A stretch of DNA of 64,000 bases. It comes from Caecitellus pseudoparvulus (taxonomy: Eukaryota > Bigyra: Bicosoecida). Made by a program: the position numbers and the translations under genes. Location: NCBI GenBank assembly GCA_965644315.1, contig CBFFRQ010000054.1, positions 124,001-188,000 on the forward strand. The letters are read 5' to 3'. Below, in pieces: positions 52,713-63,300 of this stretch (within the stretch, counting starts at the first letter, position 1; each line of letters opens with the position of its first letter). Below the pieces are notes generated by a model. The model was given only the letters and a program-made list of their open reading frames with translations, did no database searches and was not told the DNA's origin.

Positions 52713-53493
52713 TGTGACAGACAGCAGTCACGATATAATTTTTGGCAGTCCATTCAAAAGTGCAAGGCTGGGTGGGTCGGCTATGGAGCGAGGGGTCTCG
52801 TCAGAATTGCCTACAATCGCCGCACTGAACGGCGGCTGTTCAGGCCAGTGGCGGGTTTCCCAGCTGGTGAGGCTCGATTGAGGCCCTCGGGGGCAGGAAA
52901 GCAGAGACGGCTTTGTGTTTGACGGCCATCGAAACTAAATGGCTGCGCTCCGTCCGCAGTGGGTAGAAATGGATCGAAGCAAGGTTTGCTTGAATCCATC
53001 AACATGACAGCGGCAGTACCCGCGGTCCACGGCCCCACCTACCATGCCAACACCTGCAAACCGTAGCAAGGGTAGAGAATGACTTGTGGCTGGCTATGGT
53101 TGGAAGGATCAGTGCAAACGTCCGCTGCCTTGTGCTTGGGAGGTGGGAGGCGTGGACTTCAAGGCGGCCGACAGAACTGAGGAGAGAAACTGTCACATTG
53201 TACACAAACCAAGGCATGATGTTCTTCATCATCTTGCATGATTTCTGCCTGAAGTTATTGGGGTGCACGCACTACGTGCCTTGTCAGTCAGGGTCAGAAG
53301 TGGAGTGCGTGTGTATTTGGCGATCGCCTGCACCTCCAAAAGTCTGCAATGTAGCCGCCATGCACGAATAGTGTTATTCCAAAAACCAGGCAAGGTCGTT
53401 CATGTGGCTCACATGGGCCATCTTTCGTGCCAATCTACTCTCCACTTCAACCACTCGCAGGGATGCAAACATGTATCCCTCTGCATCAACGTC
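52713..53493. other. Intergenic region between two minus-strand transferase genes
   Basis: 781 bp containing the 5' flank of the GT77 gene and the 3' flank of the next gene. A 5' exon of the GT77 gene could lie here. No RNA gene or repeat was recognised. Confidence 0.45.
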
Positions 53494-56400
53494 TCATGCG
53501 GAATCCATGACTTGCGCCCCGTCCCATCCCAGCAAGATGGGCTTAGTCGGGAACTGTCCGAGTTCCGATCGCCAGAAAGGCACCAAGACGGAGTCTGGGC
53601 CTTGGCTCTTGCCGTGATAGTGCTCTCCTGGGTCACGATAATTTGCTGCCCAGCCCAAATTGCCACCAAGCGACCCGTACAGCGTGAACAAATTCTTGTT
53701 CTGAGCGAACTTGGCGAACCACATGGTCCACATACTATCGGTGGTGCCTTGCCGCTTGAAAGCACGCCACCAGTCGGTAAGCACCAGCCCTGGCAGGGAC
53801 GGGTCTTGACCTGCTTCCGCGGCCCTGCGTTGCCACTTCACAAAGTCACGCCAGGTGTTGCGGAACACACCGAAGCCCCAGGAGCCTGGCAGGCGGTAGC
53901 CAACAACAGTTGCACCGAAAGGAATGTTCTCCGCAATATTTCCACCATCACTGGCGCGTAGCTGTGGCCTCTGCAGGGTAAAAGAGCGAATACTCTTGCT
54001 GCTCTCGTACGCGACCGCTGCACCCTGGATCCACCGGGCCCAGTGGCGTGATACCACCATGTCATCCTCCAAGACCATGCCAATAGTGGCAACTGAGTCA
54101 TCCATGAGCTGCCCTCCCTGGTGCTGCAGCGAAGACCCCTCCCAGCAAGTCAGCCACTGCTTGGCCAGGCCCTGGTGCTTGCGCTGAACACCCACTTCAA
54201 ATATGCCATGCGGCCAAACGAATCCTTCCAAGGCTGACAGAATGGTAGAGTTGGCATGCCCCCCAGGCAAGCGGTCCACGCAGATCCGCAGGTGATGGGG
54301 GGGGAGGCCAGAGTAGTTTGCGTTCTTGAGGCTCTGGAGCAGGCGCTGCAACCCTGGAAGACGTTTGTGAGTGAGCACCATGACCTGCACCGAGTGCCCA
54401 GGGAAGGACTCATCAGATACGGTCAATGGCTTGGTTCCATTGATTCTGGAAAGTGTGTCTTGGTGAAGGTGCAAAGGGGCTGAGGTAGGCGTGGCGCTGC
54501 TCGCATGTGAGCGGCGGGAGGCAGTCTCTTGCCTGGATGCCATGGACCACGGCAGGGTGTCGGGCGCTTTGAGCAGCTGGCATGCTCGAGTGGCACCTCC
54601 TGCCTCCAGCCGCCACTCTGCAAGCCGCATGGAGCCCATGAAAACGAAACCCACCCTTGTCTTCACCTGGCGCTCGTTGAAGTCATCGTGTGGTAGGTCA
54701 GCTCTTCTGCCGTTGAAGTGCCCGTCTGACCCACTGAGGTGCAGGGGCCAGACACAACGACTGATCTCGACGCGGGGCACAAGGTCGCGGTACGAGTGGT
54801 CGGACAGCCATGTATCGTACATGGACCGGCCTGGCGCGAAGTCAGGTATGGCAGACCAGTTCCAGGTGCCTCGTGTGATGAAGAAGAAGTCCAAGGCGCC
54901 CGGGATGAAGGGCTTTGCCGCTGCACGCATGCTGTGGTGGATGCGACTGACACCCAAGGCACTGGCACCCTCAGGCACTGACCAAGCATGCCCATCCTCG
55001 AACGGTAGCGGCATTTGCACGTTGAACCGACGCCCAGTCACCAACACTCGCCGGCCCAACGTTCCGTTGGCGACACCCCGCAACACGACATCCACTGCAT
55101 CGACGAGGTCAGGCCCGAAAAGTATGTCGGCATTCATGAAGCCGTACATCGGTGACTGGCTGTGCTGCCGCACCCACGCGTACATGTCGCGCAAGAGCGG
55201 CACACCGAAGGGTGCAGTGCGGAAACCCTCCATCACAGCTGCAGCGCCCAGGTCCGTCACCTCCCGCGCAATGTCGGGGTCACGTGTGAACACCACCAAT
55301 GCGACATGTGGGCGCAGTGTAGCTAGTGCCCGAATGACACTGGACTGGATGGTGGCTTTCTGCTCTGCCTGGGGCGTTGCCTGCCCGCGCCGTGGAACGA
55401 GCGTCGTGAACACAGTGAGTAGTGTGGCGGAGCCCTCTCCAGTGACACAGTTGGAGTGTACAGGCAACAGGTCCTGTAGTTGGGCATGGTCTTGCAGTTT
55501 GTGTGGACGCTGGCAGGGAGCGTGGCCAGCGCGCACGTGTTTGGGCTTCGGGGCTGACACAGGGTTGCCTGTGCCTCGCTGCTGTGAGCCCAGCTGGTAC
55601 ACGAGAGGTACCTCACCACCGCAGGATGCGACGCGGGACCAGGTTGCCCACTGAGTGGTGTGCTGGGCACTGTCATGTGCGGCGTGCCAGGCCCACCATG
55701 TGATCATGCAGGCGGGGGGCACGATGTGGGGGGGCACCAGTGCCGCGACAGGCACCCCCAGTGCATCCAGGAAACTTCCAAATGGTAGGTGTCGCGGTAG
55801 TGCCCCTATGACATCATTCGTTACAATGCAAAGCGAATGGTATGCATGGTGATCACCGTGGCATGCTGCCCAGCGAGTGCTGGGGGCGCGCGCAGCCTCT
55901 GCAGCCGCACCTGGTATGTAGATGGAGGTGGTGCTTGGCACGATGAGTGCATGGAATGGTGGCAGGGGGAGCACCGTGAGACCAACGTTCCTGCCCAGGT
56001 GGTGCATGTGCCCGCTTGGCGAGGGGGTGGAGAGACTATGTGCTGTGCGCGTAGAATTGCCCGTGGTGAGCTGCGTGGCTTGATCTTGTGTGCGTGTCTG
56101 GTGTGTCGGGGGGTGCGAGAGATGGCGCGGATCATCGGGTGTCAGTCGATGCACTGCTCTGTGCATCTGCACGTGCAGAGTAGGGGACGTGGGGGTTGTG
56201 AGGACGGTGGGCTGGACAGTGAAGGTGGTGGTGCTGAGGGTCTGGTTCGTGTCAGGTCTCTCGACGCGCACAGTGACACTTCCTGGTTGCAGCTCCGAGA
56301 TCCCTCCACTGAATGAACCGCGGATCGGGAAACAATTCGACGCATCCTCCTCCACACCTAGGGTAGTGCAGACCAGTAAAGACTCTGGAAGTGCCGAGCT

Positions 56401-56724
56401 TGCGCAGCGGCGGTGCATGGTGGCATTCCTGCGCTCCCACATGACTTCAATGCCGGCGATGTCAAAGGACTCATAGACTGCACGGGGTCTAGGCAGCACA
56501 ATGCTGACCTCAGGCAAACAGATTGGCTGTGGCGTTGCAGTTTGTGAGGTAAGTCTTCCGTGGATACGCGCCAGGCTGACATGGACAGCTGTGCACAGCA
56601 CACACCAGCTGGCAAGCAATACCGCCACAGCAGAGTGCGTGAAACCCTTGTGCCAGGACCCTGGCGGCTTCAAGCCGCGCATTTCTCTGCTTGCTTTGGT
56701 CCTCCTTGAGGTGCTGCTCGTCAT
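53494..56724 (-). CDS. Long type II glycosyltransferase-like protein with extra GT2-like domain
   Basis: A single exon encodes 1076 aa. It starts with a cytosolic basic tail and one signal anchor (SAVAVLLASWCVLCTAVHVSL). The central region (about residues 420-720) is the family unit shared with the genes at 14765 and 44152: CVTGEGSATLLTVFTTL, PLLRDMYAWVRQHS, YGFMNADILFGPDLVDAVD, LDFFFITRGTWNWSAIPDF and HDDFNERQ. Unlike those, it continues with a second catalytic-looking domain (about 755-1076): VQVMVLTHKRLPGLQRLLQS, then IGMVLEDDMVVSRHWARW, which resembles a GT2/GT-A nucleotide-sugar fold with an acidic DD metal site, and LTDWWRAF. The region between the anchor and the central unit is Thr/Pro-rich. 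Two active sites are possible; substrates are unknown. Confidence 0.8.
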   Translation of the reverse strand: MTSSTSRRTKASREMRGLKPPGSWHKGFTHSAVAVLLASWCVLCTAVHVSLARIHGRLTSQTATPQPICLPEVSIVLPRPRAVYESFDIAGIEVMWERRNATMHRRCASSALPESLLVCTTLGVEEDASNCFPIRGSFSGGISELQPGSVTVRVERPDTNQTLSTTTFTVQPTVLTTPTSPTLHVQMHRAVHRLTPDDPRHLSHPPTHQTRTQDQATQLTTGNSTRTAHSLSTPSPSGHMHHLGRNVGLTVLPLPPFHALIVPSTTSIYIPGAAAEAARAPSTRWAACHGDHHAYHSLCIVTNDVIGALPRHLPFGSFLDALGVPVAALVPPHIVPPACMITWWAWHAAHDSAQHTTQWATWSRVASCGGEVPLVYQLGSQQRGTGNPVSAPKPKHVRAGHAPCQRPHKLQDHAQLQDLLPVHSNCVTGEGSATLLTVFTTLVPRRGQATPQAEQKATIQSSVIRALATLRPHVALVVFTRDPDIAREVTDLGAAAVMEGFRTAPFGVPLLRDMYAWVRQHSQSPMYGFMNADILFGPDLVDAVDVVLRGVANGTLGRRVLVTGRRFNVQMPLPFEDGHAWSVPEGASALGVSRIHHSMRAAAKPFIPGALDFFFITRGTWNWSAIPDFAPGRSMYDTWLSDHSYRDLVPRVEISRCVWPLHLSGSDGHFNGRRADLPHDDFNERQVKTRVGFVFMGSMRLAEWRLEAGGATRACQLLKAPDTLPWSMASRQETASRRSHASSATPTSAPLHLHQDTLSRINGTKPLTVSDESFPGHSVQVMVLTHKRLPGLQRLLQSLKNANYSGLPPHHLRICVDRLPGGHANSTILSALEGFVWPHGIFEVGVQRKHQGLAKQWLTCWEGSSLQHQGGQLMDDSVATIGMVLEDDMVVSRHWARWIQGAAVAYESSKSIRSFTLQRPQLRASDGGNIAENIPFGATVVGYRLPGSWGFGVFRNTWRDFVKWQRRAAEAGQDPSLPGLVLTDWWRAFKRQGTTDSMWTMWFAKFAQNKNLFTLYGSLGGNLGWAANYRDPGEHYHGKSQGPDSVLVPFWRSELGQFPTKPILLGWDGAQVMDSA

Positions 56725-57305
56725 GCCATTTGGTGGCTAAATTGGTGCACCCGCTGAGGCTTTGCGCAGGAGAACTTCACCATGCAACGCAAGTCAGCCT
56801 GCGCTGCCTCCGGCGCGCTTTGAGACAGCTGGCCGCTATGTGGCAGGGGAAGGAGCATAACTTGCCCAGTTCGCACTCCGTGGGTGATTTAGAAAAGCGC
56901 TGATTTGAGGAAAGCCGCAAAATGCGCAACCTCTGACAAGTGCGTGGTGCAGCACTGGCTTCTTGATCCGAACCCCTCCTTCGCGAAGGTCAACCCACGC
57001 TGCAGCAGCACTCGCTACTTTACAGCCTGGCTGCAACGCCGGTGCATTGGTCTGTGCCTCATGAAAAGCAGCACCGCTATTTATGCAGTGTTCCTTTCGC
57101 TGCCCTTTTGCTTGTGTTTGGATCTGTGTCATCAAGGGTTGCGCTGGCAGCAAAAGGTTCGAGGCTGGCGCAGCAACAGAGGAACAAGTATCCAACTCAA
57201 GGCGTGGACACAGGCCCATAAACATACCTCATAATCAAGCAGAGTGGTGCATTTTGCTGACGGTAAGTGTGGGACACAGCTCGTGCGTGCTCCCTTGGGG
57301 AAGCA
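56725..57305. other. Intergenic region between transferase gene and dynein
   Basis: 581 bp with the 5' flank of the transferase and the 3' flank of dynein, both minus. No gene is seen. Confidence 0.5.
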
Positions 57306-60300
57306 TCAAACATCTGTGTTGCAGAGCAAGGCGACGCCGCGCAGGACCCAGTGTTCCGGGCGCTGCAGTCCACTCGGGAGGGTGGCAACGAAAACAAGTC
57401 GTTCTGCCGTGCGAGTCTTGTACACGTAGCACGGACAGGCAAACTGCCCGCCAGATACGCCGCTCCGCCCTGCTCCGCCCTCTTTCCTGGCAGTGCCTGG
57501 AGGACATGCGGTGAGTTTGAGGACGGGCAGCGGGGACCACAGTGTGCCGTGGGGGGCTTCGGTGAGACTGCCTCCCCGCACACTCCAACAAGCGCCTTGC
57601 AGGGTGAGTCCGTGGACCAGGACACCTTCGCCAGGGACCATGCGGAAGGAGATGTGCTCTGGGTCCAGCACGCCTTGCACAGCGGTGACGAGCTCCAGCT
57701 TGTCCAGCGCCCAGTTCTCGCCGGTGCTTGCTGCCGCACGCTGGCTGGGCCGGCCGGCGCCTTTCCCAAACAAGGGCGACGCCCCGCCTTGTGTTCTGCA
57801 CACCTCCTGTTTCATGGCTGTGATGAAGGCGCGCGGGTTCAGCAGGCCGGTCAGCCAGAAACTCGTCGGACGCCCCCTGGCCAGGTACGCTGAGAGCTCG
57901 TGGGCCCGCTTGGTGAGGCCGTCACACCAGGTGGAGAGGGACGTCGCACGCCAGGAAATCTCATCCCCTGACGGTGCTGTGATCCACCACGCAGGCACGG
58001 CACCACGCTCCAGCTGCACGCCGGTGGCGGCCAGTGTGTCGGACATGGGGAACTCGCCCCGCACGGCAAGCTGCACTTGGTGGAGTTGCTGGGACACGGT
58101 GTCGATGACGATGTTCAGCTGTTGAACCTCTTGGAACATGACGAGGTTCAGGGGCACTGACAGGCCTCCTTGCAGGCTGAGTGCCGCCATGGCAGCGTCA
58201 ACATCGAAGCGTGGCGGCATGTCAGCCAGGACTGCGGCCGCACGGCTGGCGACGGCAGTGCCGTACCCGCCGCCACTGGAAGGGTCACTTTCGCCACTTC
58301 CCCCAGGCCCAGTGGGTGTGAGCGTCACAACTTGCTGGAGCAGGTCTTCCGCCTGGCCCACACGGTGCGTTCGGTCTGCGTTGGGGTGCAGTCCGTACAC
58401 CTCGGGTGTGCCCCATGCGGGCATGTGCAGCAGTGCATCTCGGTAAGTGTCGATTTCCGTGCCGACGGGGATGGTGAAGGTGTAGCCCTCTGGCAGGGGT
58501 GTCAGGGGCTCCGCAGGCAGGAACGTGAAGCCTGAGCTGAAGGTGCCGGGGCTCATCCAGCGACCGGACAGTGCCGAGAAGGTGCGAGCATCCCACTGGT
58601 CAGTGATGCGGCCCCCATACTGCACCTCGCCCAGCATGTGGCGCAGGGTGGGGAAGTCCACAGGCCCACCTGGGTGCCGTGCCACGCCGCCACGGCCACC
58701 GGCGCCCCGCCCCACCATGTGTCGTTCAAGGAACATGAGCATGGCTTGCAGGTCGCCTTCTGTGAAGTCGTAGGAAATGGACCACGCCAGCGGGCCGTAC
58801 TTGCGCCGCTCCATGCACGCGACGTGGAGGAAGCAGAGGCTGTACACGAGGCGTCGCCAGGCATCTGAGTCCACCGCTTCCAGCGTGCGCTGGTCGATGG
58901 TGGAGTGGAAGAGGCGCATGAGGCCGCTGCGCAGGCCACTGGGCGGCTCCACCGTCACCTTGCGTGCGCGCTGCAGGAGAGCGGTGGGGAAGTCTGGGTG
59001 TGGCAGCGCTGACAGCAGGAGGCGGAAGCCCTCGCCACTGTCGCCAGAGCCGCCCCCCGTGCCAGCTGCGAGTTTGTGCGCGTTGGCCACGATTTGCGGC
59101 AACTTGGAGAGGTACGCCACGGCCAAGTGGCAGTTCTGCAGGCACACCCAGTGGCCACCCGCCACGGCTTCGTTGATGGCGGCGGTGGCAGCAGGGCCCG
59201 TGCCTTCGCCCATGCCGACAGAGGTCAGGGTGAGTTTGCGCCGTTTGGCGATTTGCAGCAGGCTGGCGAAGGGGTCGTGCCCTGGCGCCACGATGAGCAG
59301 CAGCGGCACGTGGCTGGGCGTGGACTGCAGGAGGTCGGGTAAGTTGCCTTCCACGGCCATTTCCTCCAGGATGTCTGGGCCGAGCAGGGGAATGGTGAGG
59401 CTGGGCCGCAAGAGGGTCTCGTCGTCCCGCACCTCAGGAACACCCACAAAGGCGGCGATGTCAGCCACACGCCCCACGATGCTGCCGGCTGTGAAGGCAG
59501 CCTCCGCGCCACTCCCCAGCGTGCGCCGGCCTCCCCCGCCCAGGCCAGGCGGGGCTTGGCCCTTGGGCAGGTACTGCATGGGCGTGAAGAACTGCAGGCG
59601 GTTGAAGACTTGGTAGACGCAGGGCACGGTGCGGTCCACACGCAGGCAGCGCACGGCAAAGAGCCTCCACACCTCCCCCACGCTGCCCTCTGTGGTGATG
59701 AAGGCCTCTGCCGTGCCCATGTGCAGTGCCTCGGGGGCCGGGCTCTGCATCCACTCCTCCCACACCCCGGAGTGTCGCACGAGCATCTCCGGGAGAGAGG
59801 CCAGGGCGGGGATGGCCGCCGCCACGCCAAGCAGGTTGGCCCACTCCGTGTCAGAGAGGAAGTCAGTGGGGTTGGGGCGCGGCGTCAGTGTCGCCGCTCC
59901 ACGTCCCCCGGCCGTCACGTTCAGCCACTTGCGCAGGTCGGGTGCGAGGGAGCTGGCGGAGTTTGCTGCTGCTGCCAGCCCGGACGTGGGTGTCACAAGG
60001 AGGGCATACAGACTGCTGGGCGCTCGCAGCGCAGTGGTGAGGGCCCGGAACAAGAATGACAGCCGGTACGCCACCTTGTGTTCCACAAACAGGCCGCTGG
60101 AGACGTACGTCAGCACATCGTGGGTCAGGCGCTGCACGAGGTTCCCCACCCGCACTTCTGGGAAGGTGGCGGGGGTGGCGGTGCGCAGGGCGGTGCCGAA
60201 CAGCTCCAAGAACTGGTCCAGGGACGTCTGGTACATGTGCTGCACGGCTGCCATGTCGCGGGTGGCCACGAACAGCACGGCGCCCCGCGTTGCGACGGGG

Positions 60301-63300
60301 CGGTACACTTCCCGCTGGCGCTCGATGCGGGTGCGTGTGGCGGTGGCGGTGGCCAGCTTCACTGCGACATCGGATGACTTGCTCTTGATGTCTGCCAGCA
60401 CCCCCATGAGCTCGTCGTCCTCCAGCAAGTTCGCGTGTTCCGACTCTGCCAGCCGCGCCAGCAGCGCGTCGTCCAGCTGCGACATGGCCTTTGTGTTGTC
60501 TGTGAGGGAGGTGAGGACGCCTTGCAGCTGCTCCTCGAGCTCTGCCTCCTCCGCGCGAATGACACGCCCCAGCAACTGCTCCTCCAGGCCTCCCTGCGTG
60601 ACGGTAAAGTCCACCAACGTGCAGGATGCTTGCAAGTCGGGGCTGAAGGCAGGGTTGCCGCTGACTGTGGCCAGGAACAGGGCAAAGTCTGGGTGCACCT
60701 CCACAGGCACCTCGGAGCCGCCCAGCTTCACCTCCACGCGGGAGCCACGCGTGACGAAGGCGCGGTTCAGCAGCGGCTGCAGGAGGCCTGGCGCCTCGGA
60801 GCCAATGTCCTTCAGCAGCACCGTCCAGCCCTCACGCAGGGCCATTTCCATGCACTCACGCAGGCGGGGCGTGCGGGGAGTGTGCACCTTGACACCCTCG
60901 GCGCCGAGCGGCACGAAGTACTTGCTCGTGCCCGCCCCCTCCACAGCCGCTGCGACGAGGGAGGATGCCTCCCGCTCCCGCAGCTCGGCGACGTGAGCAG
61001 CGATGCGCCGTGACGTGGCCTCGCGCTGTGCCGCTGTCGTGCGGCGCACCCACTCCACGGCCTGGCCTTGCGGGTCAATGAGCAGCGGGTACCGCTTGCC
61101 GTGATGGGGCCCCGTCATGACCAGCAAGGCGTTCTGCATGGACAGGTCGTCGGAAGGCAGGCCCTTGAGCTTCCAGTCCCCCATGGTGCCCAGGTCGGAC
61201 AGCACGCTGCCCAGCATGTCAGTCAGGCGTGGCAAGGTGGCCCCGCCCACCGTCGCGTCGCCTGAGCCTGACACCAGCGTCACGGGCAGGAAGCGCGTGA
61301 CGGACCCCGGCACCACTGTCGCCTGCAGGAACCGCGTGCGGTGCTCGGCATCCAGCGGCCCTGCGTACGTCAGGAAGGCGGCAATGAGGGTGCAGTCGCC
61401 TGGCAGGCGCCCCATGCGGGCCCGGAACGCGCGTTGGTCTTGCTGCCACCGCGCCCGTTCCCCGGCGAGGGAGGCCAGCAGGCTCTGCGCGCGCTCCATG
61501 GTTTTGCGGGTGGCCAGGGCGTCCTCTTCGATTTCGTGCTTCTCTTCCATCTGCACGTCGTAGCTGGCCTTCAAATCCGCCACCCTCGCTTCGCACACGG
61601 CCAGGCGATCTGTTGCCCGCTGCAGCTCAGCTTCCGCGTTGTGCAGCTGCACCGTGGCGACCTGCAGCGCCTCCAGCTTGGGTCGCACGATTTTGGCGGC
61701 GCCGTGGTACATGACCATCGCACGCACCCACAACAAGAGGCCCTCTGCAGCCACTGACGCGTTGCGAGCCACGTCTGGGGAGAACTCCGGCAGTTCCACG
61801 TAGGGCGTCAGCAGCTCGATGGTTTCGTCGTTGATGAGGTCGCGCTGGTCTGCAGAGAAGGACATGAGGCGTTTGATGAAGTTGACGTCGTTCAGCAGCA
61901 GCTTCTTGGCGTGGGGGAAGGAGTCCCTGAGGAAGTCCACCTGGCGCTTGGCAGAGCGGGTGGCTCCCAGCGCGTACGTTGTCGGTGCCACCCGCACAGC
62001 AGGTAGGTTCATGAGCAGCAGCACGCCGTCAAAGACGATGCGGATGATGGGCTGCGGTGACTGCATGGCCTTCAGCTCCACCAGGGCAGAGGAGGTGATC
62101 TTGTTCACCGCCTCCTCCGCTGCATCCAAGAAAGGCTTGGCGGCGGCCAGGTCCGCCTCCGCAACGTCACGCTCCTCCGCGATGCCTGCCGCGCGCTCCT
62201 CGCACTGCGCCTTGATGGAGGTGACGACTTCGTTCTCCCGCTCGGCGTCGGCCGCCTCCACCTGCAGCTCCTGCAGCACACCAGCACACTCCCGCTGCTT
62301 GGCAGCCACCACGGTCATCTTGCCCTCCAACTGCACCTGCATCACCTCAACGTCCTCGGCCCCCTTGGCCAGCTTGGCCAGGCCGCCCCGAACTCTGGCC
62401 TCTTGTTCCTGAATGTCAGCCATGCCCCGCTTGAACAGGGACCCGAATGCTGTGAGCAGCGCCAGGTAGGACTTCGGGGTGAACGTGACGAAACGCCCAG
62501 TGGCGTTCGAGTACGCCCTGGCCATGGCCACAGCGTCTGCGTGCACTTGTGCCAGGTGCTGCAGCAAGGCGGCCCCAGCAGCAGCTGCGAGGGGTGTCAG
62601 TTGGCCGTCTTGCACCCCCTGCCCCATGAGCGTTCCCCCCGCCCCGCTGCCAACTGACAGGTCCCGCTCGTCAAACGCCTGCGCAGCGACGTCTGGCCAG
62701 CCACCTGGAGGCGGACGTGCACCGGCGGCAGGTGTGCGTGACAGTTGCAGGGGTGGCGCCAGTGCCGGCAGGGCGGACACGCTGGCATGTGCCACTTCCA
62801 CCAGTGCCTCCGTGGGCCACGGCATGTGGAAGTCCACGACACAGCGGGAAAGGAGGGCGGGGAACGTCATGGACAGGGATGCAAAGGTGTCCAGCGGCCC
62901 TGTGGGCCCATCTCCCGCAGCCCCCGCCACCATGGGTGCGATGCCGTACACGACATGCAGGTTCCGCTTCACGCGGCTGGCAAAGAGGGAAGTCAGGGCC
63001 TGTGTCGAGTCGGCTGCTTGGGCCTCTGGTCCACCCGTGGCGCTGAGTTCTGTCAGGACCATGGTGAGCTCTTCCTTGTTGAAGAGGCCTGGCAGCATGC
63101 CTGCGCACATGATGGTGTGCACGTCCCCCATCCACGCCGCGTCGCCAAACGCCGCCTCTGTCAGGAACAGCACCACGCCACGCCCGCTGCCGCCTCCCGC
63201 CTGCCGGCACACCTTGCGCAAATCGTCCAGCCACTGTCCCCGGGTGTATGCCCGGGACGCAACGGGCTTGCGGAACTCCATGCCCAGCATGTAGGCTGCG

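Noticed and set aside
59629-60996. Plus-strand open frame of 455 aa
   Set aside because: Opposite the dynein gene, low complexity (Ser/Arg/Ala), no recognised domain.
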